Source: Pseudomonadota bacterium (GTDB lineage: Bacteria; Pseudomonadota; Alphaproteobacteria; Rhizobiales; Hyphomicrobiaceae). Taken from it: a DNA stretch of 13,519 nucleotides. Positions 1-7,023 of this stretch are shown here, in pieces. Below the pieces are notes generated by a model. It was not told the origin of the DNA. It worked only from the letters and a program-made list of their open reading frames with translations, and did not search any database. Position 1 is the first letter of the stretch, and every line of letters starts with the position of its first letter. The stretch lies in NCBI GenBank assembly GCA_023412745.1, contig JAEZBZ010000262.1, positions 1-13,519 of the forward strand. The letters run 5' to 3'. The position numbers and the translations under genes are program-made.

Positions 1-1
1 G

Positions 2-1429
2 TACGAAAACCTCTCGCTCTACATCGACGGCAAATTTACCAGCGGCGACAGCGGCGTTACGTCGGATGTCCTCAACCCGTCCAAGGACAGCGTGCTCGGC
101 AAGCTGCCGCATGCCAAGAAGCCGGAACTCGACGCCGCGCTGGCTGCCGCTGAAAAGGGTTTCCAGGTCTGGAAGAAGGTTTCCGCATACGAGCGCAGCA
201 AGATCCTGCGCAAGGCGGCTGATCTGCTGCGCGAGCGTACTGACGCCATCGCCAAAGTCCTGACCCTGGAGCAGGGCAAGGTTCTGATCGAGGCCAAACT
301 CGAGATCCAGGGCGCCGTCGACATCATCGAGTGGTTCGCCGAGGAAGGCCGTCGCGCTTATGGCCGCATCATTCCGGCCCGCGCCGATGGCGTGCGCAAC
401 ATGGTGATCATGGAGCCGATCGGCCCGGTGGCCGGTTTCGCGCCGTGGAACTTCCCGGTTACGCAGGCGACCCGCAAGATCGCGGCGGCTCTGGCGGCTG
501 GTTGCTCGATCATCATCAAGTGCCCGGAAGAAACCCCAGGTTCGCCGATCGGCCTCGTGCGCTGCTTCCACGACGCCGGCGTGCCCCCGGGCGTGATCAA
601 TCTCGTCTACGGCGTTCCGGCCGAGATCTCCGAGTACCTGATCCCGTCGCCGACCATCCGCAAGATCTCGTTCACCGGCTCGGTGCCGGTCGGAAAGCAT
701 CTCAATGCCCTGGCTGGTTCGCACATGAAGCGCGCGACCATGGAACTGGGGGGGCACTCGCCTGTCATGGTGTTCGACGACGCAGACACCGAGCAGGTCG
801 CGACTTTGATGGCAGCGATGAAGTATCGCAACGCCGGTCAGGTTTGCATCTCGCCGACGCGCTTCTTCGTACACGACAAGGTGTATGACGCTTTCGTCTC
901 GAAGTTCACCGACATCGCCAAGCGCACCAAGGTTGGTGACGGTCTGGAGCCCGACAGCAAGATGGGCCCGCTGGCCAACCCGCGCCGCGTCAACGCGATG
1001 GAAGCCTTCATGCAGGACGCTCAGGAAAAGGGCGCCAAGGTGGCGACCGGCGGTAAGCGCATCGGCAATCAAGGCAATTTCTTTGAGCCGACAGTGCTCA
1101 CCGACATTCCGGAGAATGCGCGCGTGCTGAATGAAGAGCCGTTCGGTCCGCTCGCGCTGATGCTGCGCTTCAACGACACCGATGAAATGCTTGAGCGCGC
1201 GAATAAGCTGCCATTCGGTCTTGCGAGCTACGCTTTCACGCGGAGCGGCAAAACCGCTGCGAAGATTGCTGATTCCATCGATGCGGGCATGCTGACCATC
1301 AATCATCATGGTCTGGCTTTGCCGGAACTGCCTTTCGGCGGCATCAAGGATTCGGGCTTCGGTTATGAAGGCGGCGCTGAAGGCCTCGCGGTCTACATGA
1401 CGGGTAAGTTCGTCAGCTACCTCGGCTAA
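2..1429 (+). CDS. NAD(P)-dependent aldehyde dehydrogenase, succinate-semialdehyde dehydrogenase type (5' end cut off)
   Basis: This gene encodes a soluble enzyme that oxidises an aldehyde to its acid with NAD(P)+. The frame is open from base 2, and the first visible residues (YENLSLYIDGKF) are a normal family N-terminus, so only a few residues lie outside the window. The GTG at 92 is internal and is not the start. Of 475 visible residues, the oxyanion Asn is N150 (APWNFP), the general base is E248 (MELGGHSP) and the nucleophile is C282 (NAGQVCISP). The 34-residue E-to-C spacing is normal for the family. The cofactor-loop motif FTGSVPVGK and the C-terminal PFGGIKDSGFG are also present. The GabD-type CxC pair is absent (C-I-S here), so succinate semialdehyde as substrate is only a family-level guess; another semialdehyde is possible. 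A hairpin terminator lies 29 bp downstream. Family is certain, substrate is not. Confidence 0.93.
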   Translation, partial: YENLSLYIDGKFTSGDSGVTSDVLNPSKDSVLGKLPHAKKPELDAALAAAEKGFQVWKKVSAYERSKILRKAADLLRERTDAIAKVLTLEQGKVLIEAKLEIQGAVDIIEWFAEEGRRAYGRIIPARADGVRNMVIMEPIGPVAGFAPWNFPVTQATRKIAAALAAGCSIIIKCPEETPGSPIGLVRCFHDAGVPPGVINLVYGVPAEISEYLIPSPTIRKISFTGSVPVGKHLNALAGSHMKRATMELGGHSPVMVFDDADTEQVATLMAAMKYRNAGQVCISPTRFFVHDKVYDAFVSKFTDIAKRTKVGDGLEPDSKMGPLANPRRVNAMEAFMQDAQEKGAKVATGGKRIGNQGNFFEPTVLTDIPENARVLNEEPFGPLALMLRFNDTDEMLERANKLPFGLASYAFTRSGKTAAKIADSIDAGMLTINHHGLALPELPFGGIKDSGFGYEGGAEGLAVYMTGKFVSYLG

Positions 1430-1458
1430 GCCCGAGATCGGTATAAGACGATCCAGAT

Positions 1459-1495
1459 AAACGGGCGGCTGGCGGATACGTCAGTCGCCCGTTTT
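1459..1495 (+). terminator. Intrinsic terminator after the aldehyde dehydrogenase gene
   Basis: A 13-bp stem (1459-1471 with 1482-1494, one G-T wobble) encloses a 10-nt loop and runs into TTTT. It begins 29 bp after the aldehyde dehydrogenase stop codon. The opposite strand reads the same stem followed by TTTATCT, so it may also stop transcripts of the convergent metalloprotease gene, less strongly. Confidence 0.75.
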
Positions 1496-1620
1496 CACAT
1501 CTGGAGCATGCTGGTGAGTAACGGAGCCACCAACTCTCGGCCTGGGCTCGCTGGATCGGCGACACGCACAATCCGGTCGCGGCGCTGGACATGCGCACGG
1601 GCTGGCGGCCGGACGCTTGT

Positions 1621-2433
1621 TTACTTCTTTTGCTCGGCAGCGCGGGCTGCGGCCTTGGCGAGGATCGGGTCGGTTGCTACGGTCACGGGCGTTGGCGGTG
1701 TTGGCGCGACTGGCGCCGGCACGGCCTTGACCGCCGTCGTCACGGCTTGACGAGACGCTGGCGGACCATACAGGGTCACGGCCCCCTCGATGTCGCCCGG
1801 CTGCAGTGTGCGGAAACGCTCCTCATAGCGATAGTGCATGAGTTGGCCGGTGCCGGGCGGGTGATCGAGGCCGATGGCATGGCCGATCTCGTGCGCGATA
1901 GTGTAGCGCAGATCATAGGCGGTCAGGTTTCCGTCGAAGCCGATCTTCCAGCGCTGTTCTGGGTTGAGGCAGATCAGCGAGCGCTCGATGCTGCGTGCAC
2001 CGGTGGCCTGCGACGGCTTATAGGCGACGTTGGCAAACGCGCGACCTTTCGGCTGCTCCTGCGCGCCGATCAGGACGCCCGCTTTGGTGGGATCATCGAC
2101 CTCGGTAAAGGTGATGTTGGCGGCCGCCTCCCACATGGCGAAGGCGGCGCGGACCTCCTTGCGGAACTCGTCCTTGGCGATGCGCGATTTCTCGAGCAGC
2201 GCATCCATGGGCACCAGCACGTTACAGTTGGTGGCGTCAGGGGTATCCGTGCGGCTTTTCACGAAGGCATAGGAGACCTTGGTGAAGGTCGTTTCACCCA
2301 CCCAGGTGTTCCAGGCCACCGTTCGGCCATCCAGATTCAAAAGACGGAACCCAAATGGAACCTGTGCGTTTGCAGCGTTGAGGAGAAGCGCCGCCAGGGT
2401 TGTGACGGAAGCGAGAAGAAGCAATTTTCGCAT
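1621..2433 (-). CDS. Exported matrixin-like zinc metalloprotease (M10-type)
   Basis: This is a predicted secreted or periplasmic zinc endopeptidase of about 270 residues. The N-terminus is a clear signal peptide: MRK, a long hydrophobic core, then a probable cut at ANA|Q after residue 23. The metzincin zinc site HEIGHAIGLDH holds ligands H181, H185 and H191 and catalytic E182. It is followed by a candidate Met-turn at M199 (GQLMHY). The domain before it (MWEAAANITFTEV) resembles matrixins. The tail after about residue 225 is Ala/Pro-rich and probably disordered. No propeptide cysteine switch is evident. I chose the ATG at 2433 because GGGGGG lies 4 nt upstream and the signal peptide begins there; an ATG at 2454 would add seven residues (MATPGGS) with no good ribosome site. 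It is convergent with the upstream dehydrogenase and stands alone. The substrate is unknown. Confidence 0.85.
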   Translation of the reverse strand: MRKLLLLASVTTLAALLLNAANAQVPFGFRLLNLDGRTVAWNTWVGETTFTKVSYAFVKSRTDTPDATNCNVLVPMDALLEKSRIAKDEFRKEVRAAFAMWEAAANITFTEVDDPTKAGVLIGAQEQPKGRAFANVAYKPSQATGARSIERSLICLNPEQRWKIGFDGNLTAYDLRYTIAHEIGHAIGLDHPPGTGQLMHYRYEERFRTLQPGDIEGAVTLYGPPASRQAVTTAVKAVPAPVAPTPPTPVTVATDPILAKAAARAAEQKK

Positions 2434-2521
2434 CGAGCCCCCCGGCGTTGCCATCAGGTAGAGCGTGCGACCTGGCGAGGTGATTGCTGGGTCATTGCCG
2501 CTGCAACGCAGACTAGGTTCG

Positions 2522-2583
2522 AAAATGCGCCTGGGTCAAGCCCGGGTGACGTAGCGACGCGGGTTTATCCGCGTCGCATTTTT
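2522..2583. repeat. Composite palindromic (REP-like) element between leuB and the metalloprotease gene
   Basis: Two hairpins lie side by side. The first pairs 2528-2535 with 2541-2548 around TCAAG (8 bp, two wobbles). The second pairs 2554-2563 with 2568-2577 around TTTA (10 bp, one wobble) and runs into TTTTT at 2579-2583 on the + strand. Outer arms AAAATGCG (2522-2529) and CGCATTTT (2575-2582) are also exact reverse complements and compete with the inner stems. The first hairpin resembles the GGGTCAAGCCC-type palindromes scattered through many alphaproteobacterial genomes. The T-run is on the + strand although both neighbouring genes are on the - strand, so it is not a classical leuB terminator. 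It could still shape the leuB mRNA 3' end or stop antisense transcription. Confidence 0.5.
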
Positions 2584-2600
2584 GCATATTCCCCAACAGA

Positions 2601-3710
2601 TTACGCTGTGAGGCGCTCAAGCTCCTCAACGATCGCCCGGCCCATCTCGCTGGTGCCGACTTGGCGCATGTTTGGCTGCATGATGTCGCCGGTCCTGAGA
2701 CCGCGCGCCAGCGCCGCAGCGATTGCCTGATCCACTATGTCTGCCTCGCGCGGCATGTCGAAAGAATAGCGCAGCGCCATGCCGAAGCTGGCGATGCTGG
2801 CGATGGGGTTGGCCTTGCCCTGGCCGGCGATATCGGGGGCCGAACCGTGCACCGGTTCGTACAGCGCCTTGCGGATGCCTGCCTCATCGGGTGCGCCGAG
2901 GGAAGCGGACGGCAGCATGCCAAGCGAGCCGGTCATCATGGCGGCTTCGTCGGACAGGATATCGCCGAAAAGGTTGTCGCACACGATCACGTCGAACTGC
3001 TTCGGGTTGCGGACAAGCTGCATGGCGCAGTTGTCGGCCAGGATGTGATGCAGTTCGACGCCTTCGCCATGCTGCTTGTGAGTCTCGGTGACGACCTTGT
3101 TCCACAGCACGCCGGTGGCCATGACGTTGCGCTTGTCTGCCGAATGCACCTTGCCGCTGCGCTTGCGCGCCAGATCGAAGGCAACGCGGGCGATGCGCTC
3201 GATTTCATGGGTCGTGTACACGGTGGTGTCGACGGCGCGCTTCTCGCCGTTTTCCAGCGTCACGATCTCCTTCGGCTCACCAAAGTAGGTGCCGCCGGTC
3301 AATTCGCGCAGGATCAGGATGTCGAGGCCTTCGACGATCTCGCGCTTCAACGAGGAAGCTTCCGCGAGCGCGGGATAGCAGATGGCCGGGCGCAGGTTGG
3401 CGAATAGGGCCATGTCGCGGCGCAGGCGCAGCAGGCCGGCTTCCGGGCGTACCGCATAGGGAACGTTATCCCACTTCGGGCCGCCGACAGCGCCGAACAG
3501 GACGGCCGCGGAGTTCTTTGCCTTCGCCACGGCCTCGTTGGTGACGGGGACGCCGTGCTTGTCGATGGCGGCGCCGCCGACCAGATCCGTCGAGATCTCG
3601 AAATTGACCTTGCTCTTCTTGTTGAAGAAGGCGAGCACGCGCTCGACCTCAGCCATTACTTCAACGCCGATGCCGTCGCCCGGCAGGAGCAGCACGCTCT
3701 GTGTGGTCAT
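2601..3710 (-). CDS. leuB: 3-isopropylmalate dehydrogenase
   Basis: LeuB catalyses the NAD+-dependent oxidation and decarboxylation of (2R,3S)-3-isopropylmalate to 2-oxoisocaproate, the third step of leucine synthesis, in the cytoplasm as a dimer. The protein is 369 residues, the usual length. It starts with LLLPGDGIG. Substrate-site residues R97, R107 (FANLRP), R135, Y142 (GGTYFGEP) and K193, and metal ligands D226, D250 and D254 (NLFGDILSD), line up with the known Thermus enzyme. The glycine-rich family signature MMTGSLGML follows. The ATG at 3710 gives the standard N-terminus, although no strong Shine-Dalgarno precedes it. It stands alone here without leuC or leuD, which is common in this order. 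It is divergent from the GMC oxidoreductase across a 250-bp spacer. Paralogous tartrate or isocitrate dehydrogenases are less likely given the GGTYFGEP motif. Confidence 0.96.
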   Translation of the reverse strand: MTTQSVLLLPGDGIGVEVMAEVERVLAFFNKKSKVNFEISTDLVGGAAIDKHGVPVTNEAVAKAKNSAAVLFGAVGGPKWDNVPYAVRPEAGLLRLRRDMALFANLRPAICYPALAEASSLKREIVEGLDILILRELTGGTYFGEPKEIVTLENGEKRAVDTTVYTTHEIERIARVAFDLARKRSGKVHSADKRNVMATGVLWNKVVTETHKQHGEGVELHHILADNCAMQLVRNPKQFDVIVCDNLFGDILSDEAAMMTGSLGMLPSASLGAPDEAGIRKALYEPVHGSAPDIAGQGKANPIASIASFGMALRYSFDMPREADIVDQAIAAALARGLRTGDIMQPNMRQVGTSEMGRAIVEELERLTA

Positions 3711-3826
3711 GTCGCCAAAAATCCATCTCTTTAGAGGGTAATCCTGGGCGCAGTGCTATCGCGCGACGCCCGCGGGCGCAAGCCAACCGCGGCTTCGGCC
3801 GCTCTCTGGCGCTAAAGACCGATCCG

Positions 3827-3849
3827 AGCGGTTACCGCTGTGGTGACCA
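3827..3849. promoter_or_regulatory. Tandem palindromes, candidate operator between leuB and the GMC gene
   Basis: AGCGGT-T-ACCGCT (3827-3839) is a perfect 13-nt palindrome. It is followed directly by TGGT-G-ACCA (3841-3849), a perfect 9-nt palindrome. Both share the core GGT-N-ACC, with centres 12 bp apart. Paired GT..AC half-sites are typical of FadR-type GntR regulator operators, but no regulator gene is in the window and the assignment is a guess. The site lies about 120 bp from either start codon, so it could act on leuB, on the GMC gene, or on both. Confidence 0.3.
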
Positions 3850-3900
3850 AAACAGTGAACGTCCGTGTTCTGTGATAGCTATGTGGTAATGATTCAGCGC

Positions 3901-3933
3901 ATCGGCCCGATCCGCGCCGGGCCGATTGGGCCG
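3901..3933 (+). other. Inverted repeats in the leader of the GMC oxidoreductase gene
   Basis: ATCGGCCC (3901-3908) is an exact reverse complement of GGGCCGAT (3919-3926), with a 10-nt loop. Its inner part CGGCCC can instead pair with a second GGGCCG at 3928-3933, giving two mutually exclusive hairpins just upstream of the chosen start codon at 3961. They may be an operator or an RNA switch, or just a product of GC-rich sequence. Confidence 0.25.
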
Positions 3934-3960
3934 AGGCTTCCCCGTGGCAACGAATTCTGG

Positions 3961-5667
3961 ATGACCATGACGCGTCTGGCCCGATCCCTGAACACCCGCA
4001 GCGCACGCTACGACGTTATAATCGTCGGTTCCGGCTATGGCGGCGGGGTGGCGGCATCGCGGCTGTCACGCGCGGGCAAGCGGGTTGCGGTGCTTGAACG
4101 CGGGCGCGAGTTTCTCACCGGCGAGTTCCCGGCCAAGTTCCCGGAACTGCGGGGGGAGATGCAAGTCAGAGGCGGCCCGGTGCCGATCGGCCGCGAAAGT
4201 GCGCTTTACGACGTCCGCATCGGGCCAGACATGCACATCCTGGTGGGCTGCGGGCTGGGCGGCGGCTCGCTGGTGAATGCCGGCGTGGCCCTGCGACCGG
4301 ATGCGCGCGTGTTCGCCGACAGCGTCTGGCCGGGGCAACTGGCGCAGGACGGCCTGCTGGATGAAGGCTTCCGGCGTGCCATGCGCTGGCTGCGGCCGAG
4401 CAGCGATCCGCGCGCTGCCGAGACCACCAAGTTCCAGGCGCTCGCCAAGGCCGGCCGCGCTATCGGGCATCAGCCGGTTGCCCCGCGCGTGGTCGTCAAC
4501 TTCGAGGAGGGCGTCAACGCGGCCGGCATCAGCCAGCCGGGCTGCACGCGGTGCGGAGACTGCTGCGGCGGCTGCAATGTCGGCGCCAAGAATACCGTTG
4601 CGCTGACCTATCTGCCGGATGCCGTTCGCCATGGCGCGCATCTGTTCACCGAGACCAAGGTCCGCTCGGTAGCGAAGTCCAGCGATGGCGGATGGCAAGT
4701 TCATCTGACCCGCCTCGATGCCGATCGCGGCGATGAAACCGACGTCACCATGCAAGCCGATATGATCGTGCTGGCAGCCGGGACGCTGGGCTCGACGGAA
4801 ATCTTGCTCAGGTCGCAAACGGAAGGGCTGGCCGTGTCATCTCGGCTCGGCCATCGCTTTTCGGCCAACGGCGACATCATCGCGTTCGGCTACGGCGCGA
4901 CGGTGCCGGTCAACGCCATCGGTGTCGGTCATCCGGCCAAGTACACGCTCGATCCGCCGGTTGGCGCGGCCGTGTCGGGGCAGCTCGAAATCCGCGATGC
5001 CGACGATCTGAGCCAGGAGCTCAACGTCCAGGAAGGTGTCATGCCGTCCGCGCTGGCGCCGGTTCTGCCGGTGATGTTCATGCCGAACGGCCGTTTGATC
5101 GGCGCGGTGCAGAGCCTGATCAGCGGCGTCTACAAAGGCCCGTTCGCGCGCATGCAGACGTTCTTCGCCGTCTCGCACGACACCGCGTCAGGGCGTTTGC
5201 ATCTCGACGGTGACTGTATCGCGCTGGCGTGGCCGGGCGCGAAGGACGAGCCGGTCTATCGTCGCCTCGATGATGTGCTGTCGCGGCTGGTCGGCGAAGT
5301 TGGCGGCAGCTACGTCAAGAACCCACTGGCCGGCACCGTGATGGGCCAGCAGCCGGCGACGGCACATCCGCTCGGGGGTTGCAGCATGAGCCAGGATCGC
5401 GACGGCGGTGTGGTCAATCACAAGGGGCAGGTGTTCGACGGCAGTGCGGGCACCGATGCCAACGCTGTGCATCAGGGACTCTATGTGATGGATGGTTCGG
5501 TGATTGCCCGTTCGCTCGGCGTTAATCCGCTGCTGACCATCACCGCGCTCGCCGAGCGCACGATGCTGCACATGGCGCAGGACTACGGCCTCAAATTCGA
5601 CGACGTCGAGCTGCCTGTCGCCACGCCCGTAACCCCAGCCAATCCGGGTGCACTCGCCGTCGCTTGA
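3961..5667 (+). CDS. GMC-family FAD oxidoreductase, cholesterol-oxidase-like
   Basis: This is a predicted flavoenzyme of 568 residues that oxidises an alcohol, possibly a sterol-like one. An N-terminal dinucleotide-binding fold holds GSGYGG at 23-28 (YDVIIVGSGYGGG), followed by a second FAD contact, GCGLGGGSLVNAG. The catalytic pair typical of the family is His469 (AHPLGGCS) and Asn522 (GVNPLLT). Residues 195-205 hold five cysteines (C195, C198, C201, C202, C205); four have CxxCxxCxxxC spacing, as in [4Fe-4S] ferredoxins, and are followed by NVGAKNT. There is no signal peptide or membrane segment. The start is uncertain: ATG at 3961 gives a normal N-terminus (MTMTRLARS), ATG at 3967 is close by, and the frame is open upstream with an ATG at 3889 that would add 24 unlike-family residues. 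It is convergent with ureG, 16 bp away, and functionally unrelated to it. The family is sure; the substrate is unknown. Confidence 0.88.
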   Translation: MTMTRLARSLNTRSARYDVIIVGSGYGGGVAASRLSRAGKRVAVLERGREFLTGEFPAKFPELRGEMQVRGGPVPIGRESALYDVRIGPDMHILVGCGLGGGSLVNAGVALRPDARVFADSVWPGQLAQDGLLDEGFRRAMRWLRPSSDPRAAETTKFQALAKAGRAIGHQPVAPRVVVNFEEGVNAAGISQPGCTRCGDCCGGCNVGAKNTVALTYLPDAVRHGAHLFTETKVRSVAKSSDGGWQVHLTRLDADRGDETDVTMQADMIVLAAGTLGSTEILLRSQTEGLAVSSRLGHRFSANGDIIAFGYGATVPVNAIGVGHPAKYTLDPPVGAAVSGQLEIRDADDLSQELNVQEGVMPSALAPVLPVMFMPNGRLIGAVQSLISGVYKGPFARMQTFFAVSHDTASGRLHLDGDCIALAWPGAKDEPVYRRLDDVLSRLVGEVGGSYVKNPLAGTVMGQQPATAHPLGGCSMSQDRDGGVVNHKGQVFDGSAGTDANAVHQGLYVMDGSVIARSLGVNPLLTITALAERTMLHMAQDYGLKFDDVELPVATPVTPANPGALAVA

Positions 5668-5674
5668 GCGGCGG
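5657..5674. terminator. Possible hairpin at the convergent GMC/ureG ends
   Basis: A 7-bp stem (5657-5663 with 5668-5674, one T-G wobble) has a 4-nt loop that contains the GMC stop codon. Only 16 bp separate the two convergent genes, so any shared terminator must lie here or inside a gene. No T-run follows on either strand, so the call is weak. Confidence 0.2.
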
Positions 5675-5683
5675 TTCCTCTGG

Positions 5684-6298
5684 TTAGCGCAGCCCACCCC
5701 GTTTTTCGATCAGCCGGGCGATTTCCTCAACGCCGTCGCCCGCGCGTAGGTTGGTGAACACGAACGGCTTGTCGCCGCGCTGGCGACGGGTGTCGGCTTC
5801 CATCACCGCGAGATCGGCGCCGACGTGTGGGGCGAGGTCGGTCTTGTTGATGATCAGCACATCCGAGCGTGTGATGCCGGGGCCGCCCTTGCGCGGAATC
5901 TTTTCCCCTTGCGCGACGTCGATGACGTACAGCGTCAGGTCGGCCAGCTCCGGAGAGAAAGTCGCCGCGAGATTGTCGCCGCCGGATTCAATCAGGATCA
6001 GCTCCAGCCTCGGAAACTTGCGCCGCATGGTTTCGATTGCCGCCAGATTGATCGAACAATCCTCGCGAATTGCCGTATGCGGACAACCGCCAGTTTCCAC
6101 GCCCATGATGCGCTCGAGCGGCAGCGCCTGCGCGCGCATCAGGATCTCGGCGTCTTCCTTGGTGTAGATGTCGTTGGCAATGACGCAGAGGTCGTAGACG
6201 CCGCGGAACCTCTTGCACAGCATCTCGGTCAGGGTGGTTTTGCCGGAGCCGACGGGGCCGCCGATGCCGACGCGCAAAGGACCGTGCGGGGAACTCAT
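5684..6298 (-). CDS. ureG: Urease accessory GTPase UreG
   Basis: UreG is the cytoplasmic SIMIBI-class GTPase that carries nickel and powers its delivery to apo-urease with UreD and UreF. The protein is 204 residues, the usual length. The P-loop GPVGSGKT is at residues 14-21. The nickel-binding CPH motif is at C72-P73-H74, the same numbering as in the Klebsiella protein. ESGGDNLAATF and the guanine-specificity motif NKTD follow. Its ATG overlaps the ureF stop by four bases (ATGA), so translation is probably coupled; no Shine-Dalgarno is obvious. It is the last gene of the operon and ends 16 bp from the convergent GMC gene. Identity is clear; HypB is a relative but lacks this CPH context. Confidence 0.97.
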   Translation of the reverse strand: MSSPHGPLRVGIGGPVGSGKTTLTEMLCKRFRGVYDLCVIANDIYTKEDAEILMRAQALPLERIMGVETGGCPHTAIREDCSINLAAIETMRRKFPRLELILIESGGDNLAATFSPELADLTLYVIDVAQGEKIPRKGGPGITRSDVLIINKTDLAPHVGADLAVMEADTRRQRGDKPFVFTNLRAGDGVEEIARLIEKRGGLR

Positions 6299-7020
6299 GA
6301 GCGGAAAAGCCTCGAATATTGCGTTTCATGGATGAGCGATGCGAGATCGGAGCGCCACGCTGCGCCGCCGATCTCGTCCAGCGTGGCTTGTTCCGCGCGT
6401 TCGGTCTGTGCAATGAGCGACGGCAGCAGCGCAGCCTGGATATGCTGGGCATCGGTCTGGCCGATCACGGATAGCCGGATGCCTGCAGATGTCAGGTTGC
6501 CGACAAAGCCGATCGCATAGGCGCGCAGCGTATCGGCGATGGGAATGTCATGCCCGGCCGCAGCAATGCCGACGGCAACCGCGTAGATGATCCCGCGATC
6601 GCCGAGCACATCGAGCGGCAAGGGCGCATCGGCGGGCCAGGCGGCCGTTATTGCGTCGAGGAATGAGTGGCCCTGCTGGGTCGCTTCCAGGTGGCGTTCC
6701 GCTGAGGGCTGCAGCGCGGCGCCGAGTTCCGCAATTTCGATGAGCTGCGCGGTATCCGATACGACAATCGCGCTCCAGGCCGCCGACAGCAGGATCAGAT
6801 CGTTGGGTAGCGAGCCATGCGCGATGAGGTCGGCGAGCCAGGATTGCAGCGTTGCGCGATCGGCGATCCAGCCGCGCTCGACGGCAGCTTCCAGGCCGTG
6901 GCTATAGGCAAACGCTCCGACCGGGAATGCGGGCGAGAACCAGATCTGCAGCAATGCCTGCGCGGCGACGCGCTTGCGCTTGGCGTCCCGTTCGTCGTGT
7001 CTGCGTCCGGGGTCGGACAC
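6295..7020 (-). CDS. ureF: Urease accessory protein UreF
   Basis: UreF links UreD to the UreG GTPase in the urease maturation complex and acts as its checkpoint protein. The protein is 241 residues and mostly helical in the family. The typical opening LLQIWFSPAFPVGAFAYSHG is at residues 23-42. A charged stretch of about 20 residues (RRHDERDAKRKR) precedes it. The start is a GTG at 7020, three bases after the ureE stop, with only a weak ribosome site; no ATG lies between it and the conserved block. The 3' end overlaps ureG by four bases. Sequence is weakly conserved in this family, but the N-terminal block and the position between ureE and ureG make it clear. Confidence 0.95.
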   Translation of the reverse strand: MSDPGRRHDERDAKRKRVAAQALLQIWFSPAFPVGAFAYSHGLEAAVERGWIADRATLQSWLADLIAHGSLPNDLILLSAAWSAIVVSDTAQLIEIAELGAALQPSAERHLEATQQGHSFLDAITAAWPADAPLPLDVLGDRGIIYAVAVGIAAAGHDIPIADTLRAYAIGFVGNLTSAGIRLSVIGQTDAQHIQAALLPSLIAQTERAEQATLDEIGGAAWRSDLASLIHETQYSRLFRS

Positions 7021-7023
7021 GGC

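Noticed and set aside
1496..1620. Spacer between the terminator and the metalloprotease stop codon, checked for a small gene or tRNA
   Set aside because: No cloverleaf, no supported short gene and no repeat was found; the frames present are shadows.
1591..2730. A 379-codon open frame on the + strand across the metalloprotease gene and into the 3' end of leuB
   Set aside because: It is antisense to a gene with a signal peptide and a full zinc site, it runs through the palindromic element, and its product shows no family motif. GC-rich DNA leaves such shadow frames.
2661..3407. A 248-codon + strand open frame opposite leuB
   Set aside because: Shadow of leuB, whose active-site residues are all intact.
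3711..3810. Possible leader-peptide attenuator upstream of leuB, from a 12-nt palindrome at 3767-3778, a TTCG-loop hairpin at 3789-3802 and CTCTTTAGAG at 3727-3736
   Set aside because: No short frame with a run of leucine codons was seen, and no stem followed by a T-run of useful length occurs on the leuB strand; the hairpins are short and GC-rich by chance.
3852..3874. GAAC-N6-GTTC as a LexA (SOS) box
   Set aside because: Alphaproteobacterial LexA boxes are usually direct repeats GTTC-N7-GTTC; orientation and spacing differ, and the neighbouring genes are not SOS genes.
4066..4818. A 250-codon minus-strand open frame inside the GMC gene
   Set aside because: It lies entirely within a gene with clear FAD and catalytic motifs; no recognisable domain.
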